Assembly (NCBI RefSeq): GCF_000331575.1
Contig: NZ_ANOK01000003.1
Span: 310,001 to 374,000, forward strand
Reading direction: 5' to 3'
Length of the DNA: 64,000 nt
Source of the DNA: Calidifontibacillus oryziterrae
GTDB lineage: Bacteria; Bacillota; Bacilli; Bacillales; Bacillaceae_J
Positions within the stretch are counted from its first letter, which is position 1; each line of letters begins with the position of its first letter. A model generated the notes under the pieces. The model searched no databases, was not told the DNA's origin, and was given only the letters and a program-made list of their open reading frames with translations. Both the position numbers and the translations under genes were made by a program. Shown piece after piece: positions 55,319 to 64,000 of the stretch.

Positions 55319-56041
55319 ATGACGAATCCTAAATACAAGCGGGTAATATTGAAGTTAAGTGGTGAGGCTCTTGCAGGTGATAAAGGATTTGGGATAGACC
55401 CAACCATTATTAAGAGCATTGCTACGCAAGTAAAAGAAATCGCAGAAATGGGTGTTGAAGTCGCTGTTGTTGTCGGTGGTGGAAATATTTGGCGTGGTAA
55501 AGTAGGTAGTGAAATGGGTATGGACCGGACAACTGCTGATTACATGGGAATGCTTGCAACATGTATGAATTCCTTGGCTCTACAAGATAGTCTTGAAAAT
55601 TTAGGAATACAAACACGAGTCCAAACCTCAATTGAAATGAGACAGGTTGCTGAACCATACATAAGAAGAAAAGCTATACGGCATTTAGAAAAGAAACGTG
55701 TTGTTATTTTTGCAGCAGGAACAGGCAACCCATATTTCTCAACGGATACAACAGCAGCTCTTAGAGCAGCTGAAATTGAAGCGGACGTAATATTAATGGC
55801 AAAAAATAATGTTGATGGTGTTTATAGTGCTGACCCATCAATAGATAAAAATGCTGTTAAATATGAAACACTCTCATATTTAGATGTTTTGAAGGAAGGT
55901 TTAGCAGTGATGGATTCAACGGCTTCTTCTTTATGTATGGATAATAATATTCCATTAATTGTCTTCTCTATTATGGAGGAAGGAAATATTAAAAGAGCAA
56001 TTATCGGTGAAAATATTGGAACGATCGTGAGGGGGAAATAA
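55319..56041 (+). CDS. pyrH: Uridylate kinase (UMP kinase)
   Basis: 240 residues from ATG 55319, with GGTGGAGG upstream. Phosphorylates UMP to UDP. Amino-acid kinase fold: [81 protein letters not shown], and [14 protein letters not shown]. An in-frame start at 55307 lies on the ribosome binding site and is unlikely. Confidence 0.97.
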   Translation: MTNPKYKRVILKLSGEALAGDKGFGIDPTIIKSIATQVKEIAEMGVEVAVVVGGGNIWRGKVGSEMGMDRTTADYMGMLATCMNSLALQDSLENLGIQTRVQTSIEMRQVAEPYIRRKAIRHLEKKRVVIFAAGTGNPYFSTDTTAALRAAEIEADVILMAKNNVDGVYSADPSIDKNAVKYETLSYLDVLKEGLAVMDSTASSLCMDNNIPLIVFSIMEEGNIKRAIIGENIGTIVRGK

Positions 56042-56043
56042 TA

Positions 56044-56601
56044 ATGGGTCAACAGGTTATTCGTAATACAAAAGAGAAAATGAACAAAGCGATTCAAGCT
56101 TACAAGCGTGAGCTTGCAACAGTCCGGGCGGGTCGTGCAAATCCATCAATTTTAGATCGAGTTCAGGTAGACTATTATGGAGCACCAACACCATTAAATC
56201 AATTATCTTCAATTACAGTTCCTGAAGCTCGGCTATTAGTCATTCAACCGTATGATAAATCAGTACTTCAAGAAATTGAAAAGGCAATTCAAAAGGCTGA
56301 CTTAGGGTTAAATCCAACAAATGATGGTTCAATTATTCGAATCTCTATCCCACCATTAACAGAGGAACGCCGAAAAGCGTTAGTAAAAGATGTAAAGGCT
56401 ATGGCTGAAGAAGCAAAGGTAGCACTTCGTAATATTCGTCGTGATGCTAATGATGAATTGAAAAAGCTAGAAAAAGATGGTCAAATTACTGAGGATGATC
56501 ATCGTAGTTATACTGAAGATGTTCAAAAAGAAACAGATAACCATGTCAAGGAAATTGATAATATTACTAAAGAAAAAGAAAAAGAAATAATGGAAGTTTA
56601 G
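56044..56601 (+). CDS. frr: Ribosome recycling factor
   Basis: 185 residues, normal length. [17 protein letters not shown] region, [30 protein letters not shown] and [21 protein letters not shown]. Splits post-termination ribosomes with EF-G. Two bases after pyrH. Confidence 0.98.
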   Translation: MGQQVIRNTKEKMNKAIQAYKRELATVRAGRANPSILDRVQVDYYGAPTPLNQLSSITVPEARLLVIQPYDKSVLQEIEKAIQKADLGLNPTNDGSIIRISIPPLTEERRKALVKDVKAMAEEAKVALRNIRRDANDELKKLEKDGQITEDDHRSYTEDVQKETDNHVKEIDNITKEKEKEIMEV

Positions 56602-56630
56602 ACCATTTCACGATACAATATAATGTACAG

Positions 56631-56661
56631 AACCCTCTATTATATTTCAGGGGGTTTTTTT
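56631..56661 (+). terminator. Intrinsic terminator after frr
   Basis: AACCCTC pairs with GGGGGTT (one G-U pair), 12-nt loop, followed by a T-run. Confidence 0.8.
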
Positions 56662-56701
56662 ACTATTAACGATTTTAAATTTAATTTGGTGGAGGATTCG
56701 A

Positions 56702-57478
56702 ATGCTCGAAAAGTTCTCATTTCGAAAGGAGAAAACTGATTCAAAGGGATCAGTTTATTCACTAGAACAAATAGATCGTAGTTCTGTACCTAATCATATA
56801 GCCATCATTATGGATGGAAATGGTCGTTGGGCAAAAAAACGTGGGCTTCCTAGAGTTGCTGGCCATCATGAAGGAATGAAGGTTGTCCGGAAAATTGTAA
56901 AAGCTTCCAACGAAGTTGGAATTAGAGCTTTAACTCTCTATGCTTTTTCGACTGAAAATTGGAAAAGACCAAAAACTGAAGTTGATTATTTAATGAAGTT
57001 GCCAGAGGAATTTTTAGGGACCTTTCTACCTGAACTAATTGAAGCAAATGTTCAAGTTAGAGTAATGGGCAATAAAGATCAACTGCCACCCCATACACGA
57101 AATGCAATTACGAAAGCGATAAGTGAAACAAGAACGAATGATGGGCTAATATTAAATTTTGCCTTAAACTATGGCAGTCGTTTCGAAATTATTGAAGGTA
57201 TTAAAAGCTTATTAAAAGAAAGCAACGAAGGTAAACTAAATATAGAGGAAATAAATGAAGAGGTTTTCGAAAGGTTTTTATTGAGTGCTGGTCTTAAAGA
57301 TCCTGATTTGCTTATTCGAACTAGCGGTGAAATTCGTTTAAGTAATTTTATGCTTTGGCAGTTGGCGTATTCAGAGTTGTGGTTTACTGATATTCTCTGG
57401 CCGGATTTTAATGAGAACCACTTTTATCAAGCTATTGTCGAATATCAACGCCGGACGAGGAGATTTGGTGGCGTATAA
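56702..57478 (+). CDS. uppS: Undecaprenyl diphosphate synthase (cis-prenyltransferase)
   Basis: 258 residues. HIAIIMDGNGRWAKKRGLPRVAGHHEGMK, TLYAFSTENWKRP, LNYGSRFEI and LIRTSGEIRLSNFMLWQLAYSELWF are the cis-prenyltransferase motifs. Makes the C55 lipid carrier for cell-wall synthesis. GGTGGAGG before the ATG. The following genes cdsA, dxr and rasP form one transcription unit with it. Confidence 0.97.
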   Translation: MLEKFSFRKEKTDSKGSVYSLEQIDRSSVPNHIAIIMDGNGRWAKKRGLPRVAGHHEGMKVVRKIVKASNEVGIRALTLYAFSTENWKRPKTEVDYLMKLPEEFLGTFLPELIEANVQVRVMGNKDQLPPHTRNAITKAISETRTNDGLILNFALNYGSRFEIIEGIKSLLKESNEGKLNIEEINEEVFERFLLSAGLKDPDLLIRTSGEIRLSNFMLWQLAYSELWFTDILWPDFNENHFYQAIVEYQRRTRRFGGV

Positions 57479-57496
57479 ATAAAGGTGAGGTACGTA

Positions 57497-58285
57497 ATGA
57501 AAACTCGAATTATTACAGCTGTTTTTGCGATAGCAATTTTTTTGCCACTAGTCATCATTGGAAATACTCCATTTATTATTTTGGTCTATTTACTAGGGAC
57601 CATTGCTTTTCGTGAATTATTGCGAATGAAAAGAATAAAGTCTTTATCAATACCTGGAATAATAGGTTTTGTTTTTTTGTGGGTTCTATTGATTCCACAG
57701 TCTTTGGTTATTGAAAATATTGGAACAAATTTTTCGAAAATTGAAGCTGCATTAATTGTGGTAATGCTGTTATTATCGTATACGGTTATTTCAAAAAATA
57801 AATTTTCATTTGATGATGCAGGGTTTATGATTTTATCAACATTGTACGTCGGAGTCGGCTTTTATTATTTAATAGAAACTAGGATGATCGGCTTAACGTA
57901 TGTTTTTTATGCCCTTTTTGTTATTTGGGCTACTGACTCAGGTGCTTATTTTGTTGGAAGAGCCTTTGGGAAAAGAAAGCTATGGCCAGAAATTAGTCCA
58001 AATAAAACAATTGCAGGATTTGTAGGCGGTATTTTCTCAGCTTTATTAGTGGGTTGTGTATTCCAACTTATTTCCCCAATTCATGATTCTACATTTTTCT
58101 TACTGGCAGTTACAGTTGTTACATCCGTATTTGGACAGATGGGCGATTTAGTTGAGTCTGCTTTGAAACGTCATTTTATAGTAAAAGACTCAGGACATAT
58201 TTTACCTGGACACGGAGGTATATTAGACCGCTTTGATAGTCTTTTGTTTGTTTTACCAATACTACATTTCTTACAGCTAATATAA
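57497..58285 (+). CDS. cdsA: Phosphatidate cytidylyltransferase
   Basis: 262 residues from ATG 57497, with AAAGGTGAGG upstream (GTG 57485 overlaps that site). Several TM helices; the CDP-diglyceride synthase signature is near the C-terminus (GQMGDLVESALKRHFIVKDSGHILPGHGGILDRFDSLLF). Makes CDP-diacylglycerol for phospholipids. Confidence 0.96.
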   Translation: MKTRIITAVFAIAIFLPLVIIGNTPFIILVYLLGTIAFRELLRMKRIKSLSIPGIIGFVFLWVLLIPQSLVIENIGTNFSKIEAALIVVMLLLSYTVISKNKFSFDDAGFMILSTLYVGVGFYYLIETRMIGLTYVFYALFVIWATDSGAYFVGRAFGKRKLWPEISPNKTIAGFVGGIFSALLVGCVFQLISPIHDSTFFLLAVTVVTSVFGQMGDLVESALKRHFIVKDSGHILPGHGGILDRFDSLLFVLPILHFLQLI

Positions 58286-58294
58286 GGAGTCGTT

Positions 58295-59449
58295 ATGAAA
58301 AAAATAAGTTTACTTGGCGCAACTGGTTCAATTGGAACACAAACACTTGATATAATAAAACTTCATCCTCAGCAATTTTCACTAGAAGCAATTTCAATCG
58401 GAAAAAATTTAACATTGGGCTTGGATATTATACATACATTTATACCGAAGGTTGTTTCAGTAATTGATAAAGATAGTTGTGAATATTTAAAACAACACGT
58501 TCCAAGTGGTGTGAAGGTTGTTTATGGTGACGAGGGTTTAATAGAAGTAGCAGCAAATTGTGATTCAGATGTTTTGGTCAACGCTGTTATGGGAAGTGTA
58601 GGGTTACGACCAACATTAAAGGCGATCGAGGCAGGGAAAACAATAGCAATTGCAAACAAGGAAACATTAGTAACCGCAGGCCATCTTGTTATGGAACAAG
58701 CAAAAAAACATAATGTTATGATCTTGCCAGTTGATAGTGAGCATTCCGCCATATTTCAATGTTTAAATGGTGAAGATAAGAAAGCTTTAGCAAGGATTGT
58801 CCTAACAGCATCAGGCGGTAGCTTTCGAGAAAAATCTCGTGCTGAGCTTGAGCATGTGACAATAGAATCGGCACTTAACCATCCAAATTGGTCGATGGGC
58901 GCAAAAATTACTATTGATTCAGCGACAATGATGAATAAAGGTTTAGAAGTAATTGAGGCCCATTGGTTATTTAATATGCCGTACGATAAGATTGATGTTG
59001 TCCTTCACAAAGAAAGCATTATTCACTCACTAGTAGAATTCGAAGATTCTAGTATGATCGCTCAGCTAGGATCACCAGATATGAGGGTACCAATTCAATA
59101 TGCTCTAACATATCCTGAAAGACTTGCACTACCCCTTGCGAAAAGGTTAAACTTAATTGAAATAGGTTTGCTACATTTCGAAAAGGCTAGCCATGAAAGA
59201 TATCGCTGTTTAAAATTTGCTTATGATGCTGGCAGAATTGGTGGAACAATGACTACAGCGTTAAACGCAGCGAATGAGGAAGCTGTTCAAATGTTCTTAA
59301 ACAAGGAAATTTCTTTTTTAACTATTGAAAGCCTAATTGAAAAAGCTTTAGAGTTTCATTCTCCTATTTCAAACCCTAATTTAGATACAATTATTATGGT
59401 TGATCAAGAAGTAAGGGAGTATGTAAAATCTATAAAGGGAATAGGATAA
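58295..59449 (+). CDS. dxr: 1-deoxy-D-xylulose 5-phosphate reductoisomerase
   Basis: 384 residues. NADPH motif [85 protein letters not shown]. Second step of the MEP pathway, which supplies the isoprenoids used by the adjacent uppS. AAGGAGTC before the ATG. Confidence 0.97.
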   Translation: MKKISLLGATGSIGTQTLDIIKLHPQQFSLEAISIGKNLTLGLDIIHTFIPKVVSVIDKDSCEYLKQHVPSGVKVVYGDEGLIEVAANCDSDVLVNAVMGSVGLRPTLKAIEAGKTIAIANKETLVTAGHLVMEQAKKHNVMILPVDSEHSAIFQCLNGEDKKALARIVLTASGGSFREKSRAELEHVTIESALNHPNWSMGAKITIDSATMMNKGLEVIEAHWLFNMPYDKIDVVLHKESIIHSLVEFEDSSMIAQLGSPDMRVPIQYALTYPERLALPLAKRLNLIEIGLLHFEKASHERYRCLKFAYDAGRIGGTMTTALNAANEEAVQMFLNKEISFLTIESLIEKALEFHSPISNPNLDTIIMVDQEVREYVKSIKGIG

Positions 59450-59473
59450 TTTATATAAAAGGTGGTTATAAAT

Positions 59474-60751
59474 TTGAACACGGTAATTGCATTCGTGATA
59501 ATTTTCGGAGCGCTTGTATTCTTCCATGAATTTGGTCATCTAGTTTTTGCAAAACGAGCTGGAATGCTTTGTCGTGAATTTGCAATTGGATTTGGACCTA
59601 AAGTGTTTTCATTCCGTTGGAATGAGACTTTATATACAATTCGCCTATTACCATTTGGTGGATTCGTTCGAGTTGCTGGTGAGGACCCGGAATTAGTAGA
59701 AATAAAACCAGGCTATAATATTGGATTGCTTTTTAATTCAGAGGAGAAGGTCACAAAAATTATTGTCAACAATAAGTCTAAATACCAAAATGCAAAAGTA
59801 ATAGAAGTTGAAAATATCGATTTAGTGCATCGCTTATTTATTTCAGGATATGAACAAGATGAGGATGTATTACAAACGTTTCAGGTTCATGAGCAAGCTA
59901 TGCTCGTTGTAGATGATCAGGAAACGCAAATCGCACCATACAACCGCCAGTTTGCTTCAAAGACCGTTACACAACGCTTCCTGCAAATTTTTGCTGGACC
60001 GGCAATGAACTTTGTTCTCGCTTTTGTATTGTTTATTGTATTGGGCAGTCTAGTTGGGACTCCGGTAAAAGAACCTATATTAGGGGAATTAACAACGGAC
60101 GGTTCAGCCATTGATTCGGGGTTAAAACAAGGCGACCGGGTATTAATGATAAAAGACTCAAAACAAACGGGTTGGGATGAAGCAAATGTAATTAATAATT
60201 GGGATGAAATGGTTGATATTATCGAAATAAGTGCTAAGGAACCTTTACAATTCCTCGTAAATCGTAATGGTGAAAAACTTCAATTTGAAGTGACGCCAAA
60301 GCCGCGGGAAATGGATGGAACTGGGTTCATCGGCGTTTATCCAACTGTTGAAAAGTCTGTATTTGGATCTATTCAATATGGATTTGAACAAACATATTTT
60401 TGGACAAAAGAAATTATTTTTGGTTTAGGGAAACTTATTACGGGTCAGTTTACAATTGATGATCTTTCTGGCCCAGTAGGAATTTACAGTTTAACAGATC
60501 AGGTAGCACAGTCAGGTATTTATAATTTAATTCGCTGGGCTGCTCTCTTAAGTATAAACTTAGGAATTATTAATTTATTACCCCTTCCGGCACTAGATGG
60601 GGGCAGGTTAACGTTTATTACGATAGAAGCAGTACGTGGCAAACCAATTGACCCTCAGAAAGAAGGGATTGTTCATTTTATTGGTTTCGCTTTATTAATG
60701 CTATTGATGCTTGTCGTAACTTGGAATGATATTCAAAAATATTTCCTATAA
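59474..60751 (+). CDS. rasP: Site-2 intramembrane metalloprotease RasP (RseP)
   Basis: 425 residues from TTG 59474, with AAAGGTGG eight bases upstream; the in-frame GTG at 59462 overlaps that site. N-terminal TM with the zinc motif HEFGH, LLPFGGFVRVAGEDPE, a PDZ domain at about 185-295, and the second half of the active site NLLPLPALDGGR near residue 376. Cleaves anti-sigma factors (such as RsiW) and signal peptide remnants in the membrane. Confidence 0.95.
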   Translation: MNTVIAFVIIFGALVFFHEFGHLVFAKRAGMLCREFAIGFGPKVFSFRWNETLYTIRLLPFGGFVRVAGEDPELVEIKPGYNIGLLFNSEEKVTKIIVNNKSKYQNAKVIEVENIDLVHRLFISGYEQDEDVLQTFQVHEQAMLVVDDQETQIAPYNRQFASKTVTQRFLQIFAGPAMNFVLAFVLFIVLGSLVGTPVKEPILGELTTDGSAIDSGLKQGDRVLMIKDSKQTGWDEANVINNWDEMVDIIEISAKEPLQFLVNRNGEKLQFEVTPKPREMDGTGFIGVYPTVEKSVFGSIQYGFEQTYFWTKEIIFGLGKLITGQFTIDDLSGPVGIYSLTDQVAQSGIYNLIRWAALLSINLGIINLLPLPALDGGRLTFITIEAVRGKPIDPQKEGIVHFIGFALLMLLMLVVTWNDIQKYFL

Positions 60752-60780
60752 ATAACACGTTCTAATTCATAAACAATTGT

Positions 60781-60789
60781 TGTTATAAT
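60781..60789 (+). promoter_or_regulatory. Extended -10 promoter of proS
   Basis: TGTTATAAT (TGnTATAAT), a perfect extended -10, 15 bp before the proS start. The -35 is weak (TCTAAT at 17 nt). Confidence 0.5.
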
Positions 60790-60804
60790 AAAGAGGTGCT
60801 AAAG

Positions 60805-62511
60805 ATGAAACAAAGTAAAATGTTAATCCCGACATTAAGGGATGTACCTGCAGACGCAGAAATTAAAAGTCATCAGCTACTACTTCGTGCCGGCTTTATG
60901 CGTCAGAATGCATCAGGAGTTTATAGCTATTTACCATTAGGGAAACGAGTTATAAACAAGGTTGAACAAATAGTTCGAGAGGAAATGGATGCAATTGGGG
61001 GCAGTGAATTATTAATGCCAGCCTTACAGCCAGCAGAACTATGGCAGGAAACCGGGCGATGGTATAATTTCGGTTCTGAACTCATGCGTTTAAGAGACCG
61101 TCATGATCGTGAGTTTGCGCTAGGTCCAACTCACGAAGAGGTTGTTACTTCTTTGGTCCGGGATGAAGTAAGCTCGTACAAAAAGTTACCATTAATTCTT
61201 TATCAAATTCAAACGAAATTCCGTGATGAAGCGAGGCCTCGATTTGGCTTGTTAAGAGGTCGCGAGTTTATTATGAAGGATGCATATTCCTTTCATTCAT
61301 CACCAGAAAGCTTAGATGAAGCCTATCAAGATATGGTTCGTGCCTATACAAATATATTTAGAAGATGCGGTTTGAATTTCCGAGCTGTTATTGCTGATTC
61401 TGGAGCAATGGGCGGTAAAGATACGCACGAATTTATGGTTTTATCTGATGTAGGAGAAGATACGATTGCTTTTTCAGATACATCAGATTTTGCCGCAAAT
61501 ATTGAAATGGCACCAGTTGTTGTTGATTATGAAAAGTCAAATGAAACTCCTACAACCTTAGAAAAGGTAGCGACAAAAGATCAAAAAACAATTGAAGAAG
61601 TTTCAAAGTTTTTTAATGTGTCTAAAGAAAAATGCTTGAAGTCGCTATTATTCAAGGTTGACGAAAAGTATGTATTAATTGTTGTCCGTGGCGATCATGA
61701 GGTTAACGATATAAAAGTAAAAAACCTACTTGAGGCAAAAATGGTTGAGCTAGCAACAGCTGAAGAAACACTGTCAATACTTGATTGTGAAATTGGATCA
61801 ATTGGGCCAATTGGAGTGCCAAAGGAAGTTGAAGTTATTGCTGACCATGCTGTACAATTTGTAGTGAACGGAATATGCGGGGCAAATGAACCTGATTTTC
61901 ACTATACGGGTGTAAACGTTGGCAGAGATTTTATGGTTAGTCAATTTGCTGATCTTCGTTTTATCAAAGCAGGAGACCCATCACCAGATGGACAAGGTAC
62001 TATTCAATTTGCTAAAGGAATTGAAGTAGGGCATGTGTTTAAGCTTGGAACATTTTACAGTGAAGCGATGAAAGCCACATATTTAGATGAAAACGGGAAA
62101 TCCCAACCAATGATTATGGGATGTTATGGCATTGGTGTGTCACGAACAGTTGCAGCAGTAGTTGAACAATTTAATGATGAAAATGGGATGGTATGGCCTG
62201 TTGCGCTTACACCGTTTGAAGTCCATCTTATACCAATTAATATGAAAATGGATGTCCAAAAAGAACTAGCAGAAGAAATTTATGAACATCTAAATAGTCA
62301 TTCAATTTCAGTTTTATATGATGATCGTAATGAACGACCTGGTGTGAAATTTGCTGACTCCGACTTGTTTGGATTTCCAATTCGAATTACAGTCGGTAAG
62401 AAGGCTGAAGATAGAATAGTTGAATTAAAGCTTCGTAAAACGGGTGAGGTTTTCGAAGTTAGTGTTAACGATTTAGTTGACGTCATCCGTGAAAAATTAA
62501 GTTCTTATTAA
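60805..62511 (+). CDS. proS: Prolyl-tRNA synthetase
   Basis: 568 residues from ATG 60805, with AAGAGGTG upstream. Class II aminoacyl-tRNA synthetase of the bacterial type. Motif 1 region ([22 protein letters not shown]), motif 2 ([26 protein letters not shown]), the inserted editing domain (about 225-380; includes [10 protein letters not shown]), motif 3 ([18 protein letters not shown]) and the anticodon-binding C-terminal domain. No T-box element is visible upstream. Confidence 0.97.
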   Translation: MKQSKMLIPTLRDVPADAEIKSHQLLLRAGFMRQNASGVYSYLPLGKRVINKVEQIVREEMDAIGGSELLMPALQPAELWQETGRWYNFGSELMRLRDRHDREFALGPTHEEVVTSLVRDEVSSYKKLPLILYQIQTKFRDEARPRFGLLRGREFIMKDAYSFHSSPESLDEAYQDMVRAYTNIFRRCGLNFRAVIADSGAMGGKDTHEFMVLSDVGEDTIAFSDTSDFAANIEMAPVVVDYEKSNETPTTLEKVATKDQKTIEEVSKFFNVSKEKCLKSLLFKVDEKYVLIVVRGDHEVNDIKVKNLLEAKMVELATAEETLSILDCEIGSIGPIGVPKEVEVIADHAVQFVVNGICGANEPDFHYTGVNVGRDFMVSQFADLRFIKAGDPSPDGQGTIQFAKGIEVGHVFKLGTFYSEAMKATYLDENGKSQPMIMGCYGIGVSRTVAAVVEQFNDENGMVWPVALTPFEVHLIPINMKMDVQKELAEEIYEHLNSHSISVLYDDRNERPGVKFADSDLFGFPIRITVGKKAEDRIVELKLRKTGEVFEVSVNDLVDVIREKLSSY

Positions 62512-62540
62512 TTTCTAGATGATTATAGAGTGCATGTCTT

Positions 62541-62629
62541 AAGGGGGTCTGGTTGCCACTGGTAAATAAACATTTAGCGCAGTATCTTCTGCATAAATCT
62601 AAATGGTATACCAGAGGTACCTGCCCCTT
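62541..62629 (+). other. Nested hairpin structure between proS and polC
   Basis: Four sets of complementary arms nest within 89 nt. Outer AAGGGG (62541-62546) with CCCCTT (62624-62629); TCTGGT (62548-62553) with ACCAGA (62610-62615), or alternatively CTGGTA (62559-62564) with TACCAG (62609-62614); CATTTAG (62571-62577) with CTAAATG (62599-62605); and GCAG (62579-62582) with CTGC (62589-62592) around a 6-nt loop. It is followed by CATTTTTG. It could be a terminator for proS, a leader RNA of polC or a small repeat element; the two competing CTGG arms would allow switching. Confidence 0.5.
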
Positions 62630-62684
62630 CATTTTTGTTAATATATATAGATTTAGACAAGGTAGTAAAAGGGGAGATAAGGAG

Positions 62685-64000
62685 ATGACAGAAGAAATTA
62701 AAATTAGAAAAGAACGGTTTCAGCTTTTATTAGAGCAAATTTCTTTGCCTAGTACCTTTTCATCTACCTTCTTTCAGGATGCTTGGATAGAAAAGCTAAC
62801 GATAGAACGTAAGAAAAAATCTTGGCATTTCCAATTTGGTTTTGAAAAACACATATCTTTAGAAGCATTCTTGTTATTTAAATCCCATTTAGTCAATGCT
62901 TTTCAAGAAATCGCTACAGTAACGTTTTCGATAACATGTAAAGAAGAATTGATCTCTGAGCAACAGTTACATGATTACTGGCCATATATTGTCGAACAGC
63001 TCGAGGGAATATCACCATCACTTATTTCATTAATGAAACAGCAATCTCCTCATTTAAATGGAAATAAACTTATTATACAAGTAAGAAATGAACCGGAATC
63101 CATTTCACTTAAAAAGAAATATGCAGAGTTATTTGATCCTATTTTTAAATCCCTAGGATTCCCGTCCTTGATAATTGAAACTGAAATTGTCTATTCAAAG
63201 GAGGAATTTGAAGAATTTATTATCCAAAAGGAGCAGGAAGATCGCTCGAAAATGATGGAGGCACTTATAGAGCAGGCTAAAAAGCCAAAAAATAGTGATA
63301 ACAGTCAACACGATGGTCCGATCACAATCGGCTATATGATAAAGGATGAGCCTGTGGAAATTAAACAAATACAAGAAGAGGAGCGCCGTATTACAATCCA
63401 AGGCTACATATTTTCTAGCGAAATAAAAGAACTTAAAAGTGGACGTTCATTGTTAACGTTTAAAATAACAGACTATACTGATTCGCTAACAATTAAAATC
63501 TTTTCTCGAGATAAAGAAGATGTAAATATTTTGCAATCTGTTAAAAAAGGAATGTGGGTTAAGGTACGAGGTAGTGTCCAAACCGATACATTTATGCGTG
63601 AGCTTGTCATGATGGCACAGGATATTAATGAAGTAAAAGCAGTGGAGCGGCAAGATACATCTGAAAAAAAGCGGGTTGAATTACATCTACATACACCAAT
63701 GAGTCAAATGGATGCAGTTACTTCTATTTCTGAGCTTGTAATTCAAGCGAAAAAATGGGGTCACGAAGCGATTGCGGTGACTGATCATGCTGTAGTTCAA
63801 GCGTTCCCAGAGGCATACTCTGCTGGGAAAAAACATGGGATAAAAATACTTTATGGGTTGGAAGCAAATCTTGTAGATGACGGTGTACCGATTGCTTACA
63901 ATCCAGTTCACCGTTTGTTAGCTGATGAAACGTATATTGTTTTTGATGTTGAAACTACAGGTCTATCCGCAGTATACGATACAATTATTGAACTAGCCGC
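62685..64000 (+). CDS. polC: DNA polymerase III alpha subunit PolC, N-terminal part
   Basis: The first 438 codons; the gene runs off the right edge (full PolC is about 1440 residues). Start ATG 62685 with GGGGAGATAAGGAG upstream. Order: N-terminal domain (about 1-190), an OB-fold (about 235-300; ITIQGYIFSSEIKELKSGRSLLTFKITDYTDSL), the first part of the PHP domain (about 330 on; VELHLHTPMSQMD, AVTDHAVVQAFPEAY), and the beginning of the inserted 3'-5' exonuclease (about 415; FDVETTGLSAVYD, with the catalytic Asp and Glu). Replicative polymerase of low-GC Gram-positives. Confidence 0.97.
   Translation, partial: MTEEIKIRKERFQLLLEQISLPSTFSSTFFQDAWIEKLTIERKKKSWHFQFGFEKHISLEAFLLFKSHLVNAFQEIATVTFSITCKEELISEQQLHDYWPYIVEQLEGISPSLISLMKQQSPHLNGNKLIIQVRNEPESISLKKKYAELFDPIFKSLGFPSLIIETEIVYSKEEFEEFIIQKEQEDRSKMMEALIEQAKKPKNSDNSQHDGPITIGYMIKDEPVEIKQIQEEERRITIQGYIFSSEIKELKSGRSLLTFKITDYTDSLTIKIFSRDKEDVNILQSVKKGMWVKVRGSVQTDTFMRELVMMAQDINEVKAVERQDTSEKKRVELHLHTPMSQMDAVTSISELVIQAKKWGHEAIAVTDHAVVQAFPEAYSAGKKHGIKILYGLEANLVDDGVPIAYNPVHRLLADETYIVFDVETTGLSAVYDTIIELA

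Noticed and set aside
60752-60804. T-box riboswitch before proS
   Set aside because: The gap is only about 50 bp and there is no T-box consensus or antiterminator.
1-64000. CRISPR arrays, tRNA or rRNA genes, prophage or integrated plasmid
   Set aside because: No regularly spaced direct repeats, no tRNA cloverleaf or rRNA sequence, and no phage structural or integrase genes were seen; the only mobile element is IS66.

Overview
The window looks like the chromosome of a low-GC, endospore-forming, motile member of the Bacillaceae. The signs are a GerA-type spore germination receptor operon, Bacillus-type ResB/ResC cytochrome c maturation genes, CodY, SwrB/SwrD-like motility factors, PolC, and gene order that follows the Bacillus subtilis backbone from ylqG/ylqH through sucCD, dprA, topA, trmFO, hslVU and codY, the whole fla/che operon, and rpsB to polC. 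I cannot name the species from the sequence alone.

Region 1 (1 to about 10.6 kb) is a mosaic. It starts with the 3' end of resB and an intact resC. Directly after resC, where resD and resE would be expected, lies a PAS-type sensor histidine kinase that is broken by a one-base deletion in its G2 box. A convergent four-gene germinant receptor operon (A, B, C and a small D-like subunit) follows on the minus strand. Next is a complete IS66-family element (tnpA, tnpB, tnpC, imperfect terminal inverted repeats at 7645-7670 and 10070-10095) with no 8-bp target duplication. About 500 bp of non-coding DNA then leads into an rnhB gene that has lost its 5' end, including the first catalytic Asp-Glu pair. 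Together these point to a chromosomal rearrangement, or an assembly join, that brought a res/ger block next to the rnhB backbone.

Region 2 (about 11.2 to 23 kb) holds ylqG and ylqH (a FliK-like and FlhB-C-like pair), sucCD, dprA, topA, trmFO, hslV, hslU and codY. The xerC (codV) gene normally found between trmFO and hslV is absent, and two hairpins occupy that gap.

Region 3 (23.3 to 53.4 kb) is the fla/che operon, all on the plus strand and tightly packed: flgB, flgC, fliE, fliF, fliG, fliH, fliI, fliJ, motE-like, fliK, flgD, a small TIGR02530-like gene, flgE, swrD/flbD, fliL, fliM, fliY, cheY, fliO/fliZ, fliP, fliQ, fliR, flhB, flhA, flhF, flhG, cheB, cheA, cheW, cheC, cheD, an unassigned two-TM protein, sigD, a FapA-type protein, an unassigned 104-residue protein and a SwrB-like protein. 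These encode the basal body and hook, the export gate, the polymorphic C-ring, the chemotaxis core and the motility sigma factor. The cheC gene carries an in-frame TAA stop. The swrD TTG start has its only good Shine-Dalgarno 37 nt upstream, with a hairpin between them that would bring the spacing to 8 nt.

Region 4 (53.4 to 64 kb) is the growth-related block rpsB, tsf, pyrH, frr, uppS, cdsA, dxr, rasP, proS and the 5' third of polC. Several genes here are separated by intrinsic terminators and preceded by their own promoters. An 89-nt nested hairpin structure of unknown role lies between proS and polC.

Most of the window is ordinary backbone. I did not find a wholly new system. The best leads are the hairpin-bridged swrD start, the interrupted cheC, the rearrangement around IS66 and rnhB, the structured proS-polC spacer, and the unassigned small proteins in the motility operon.
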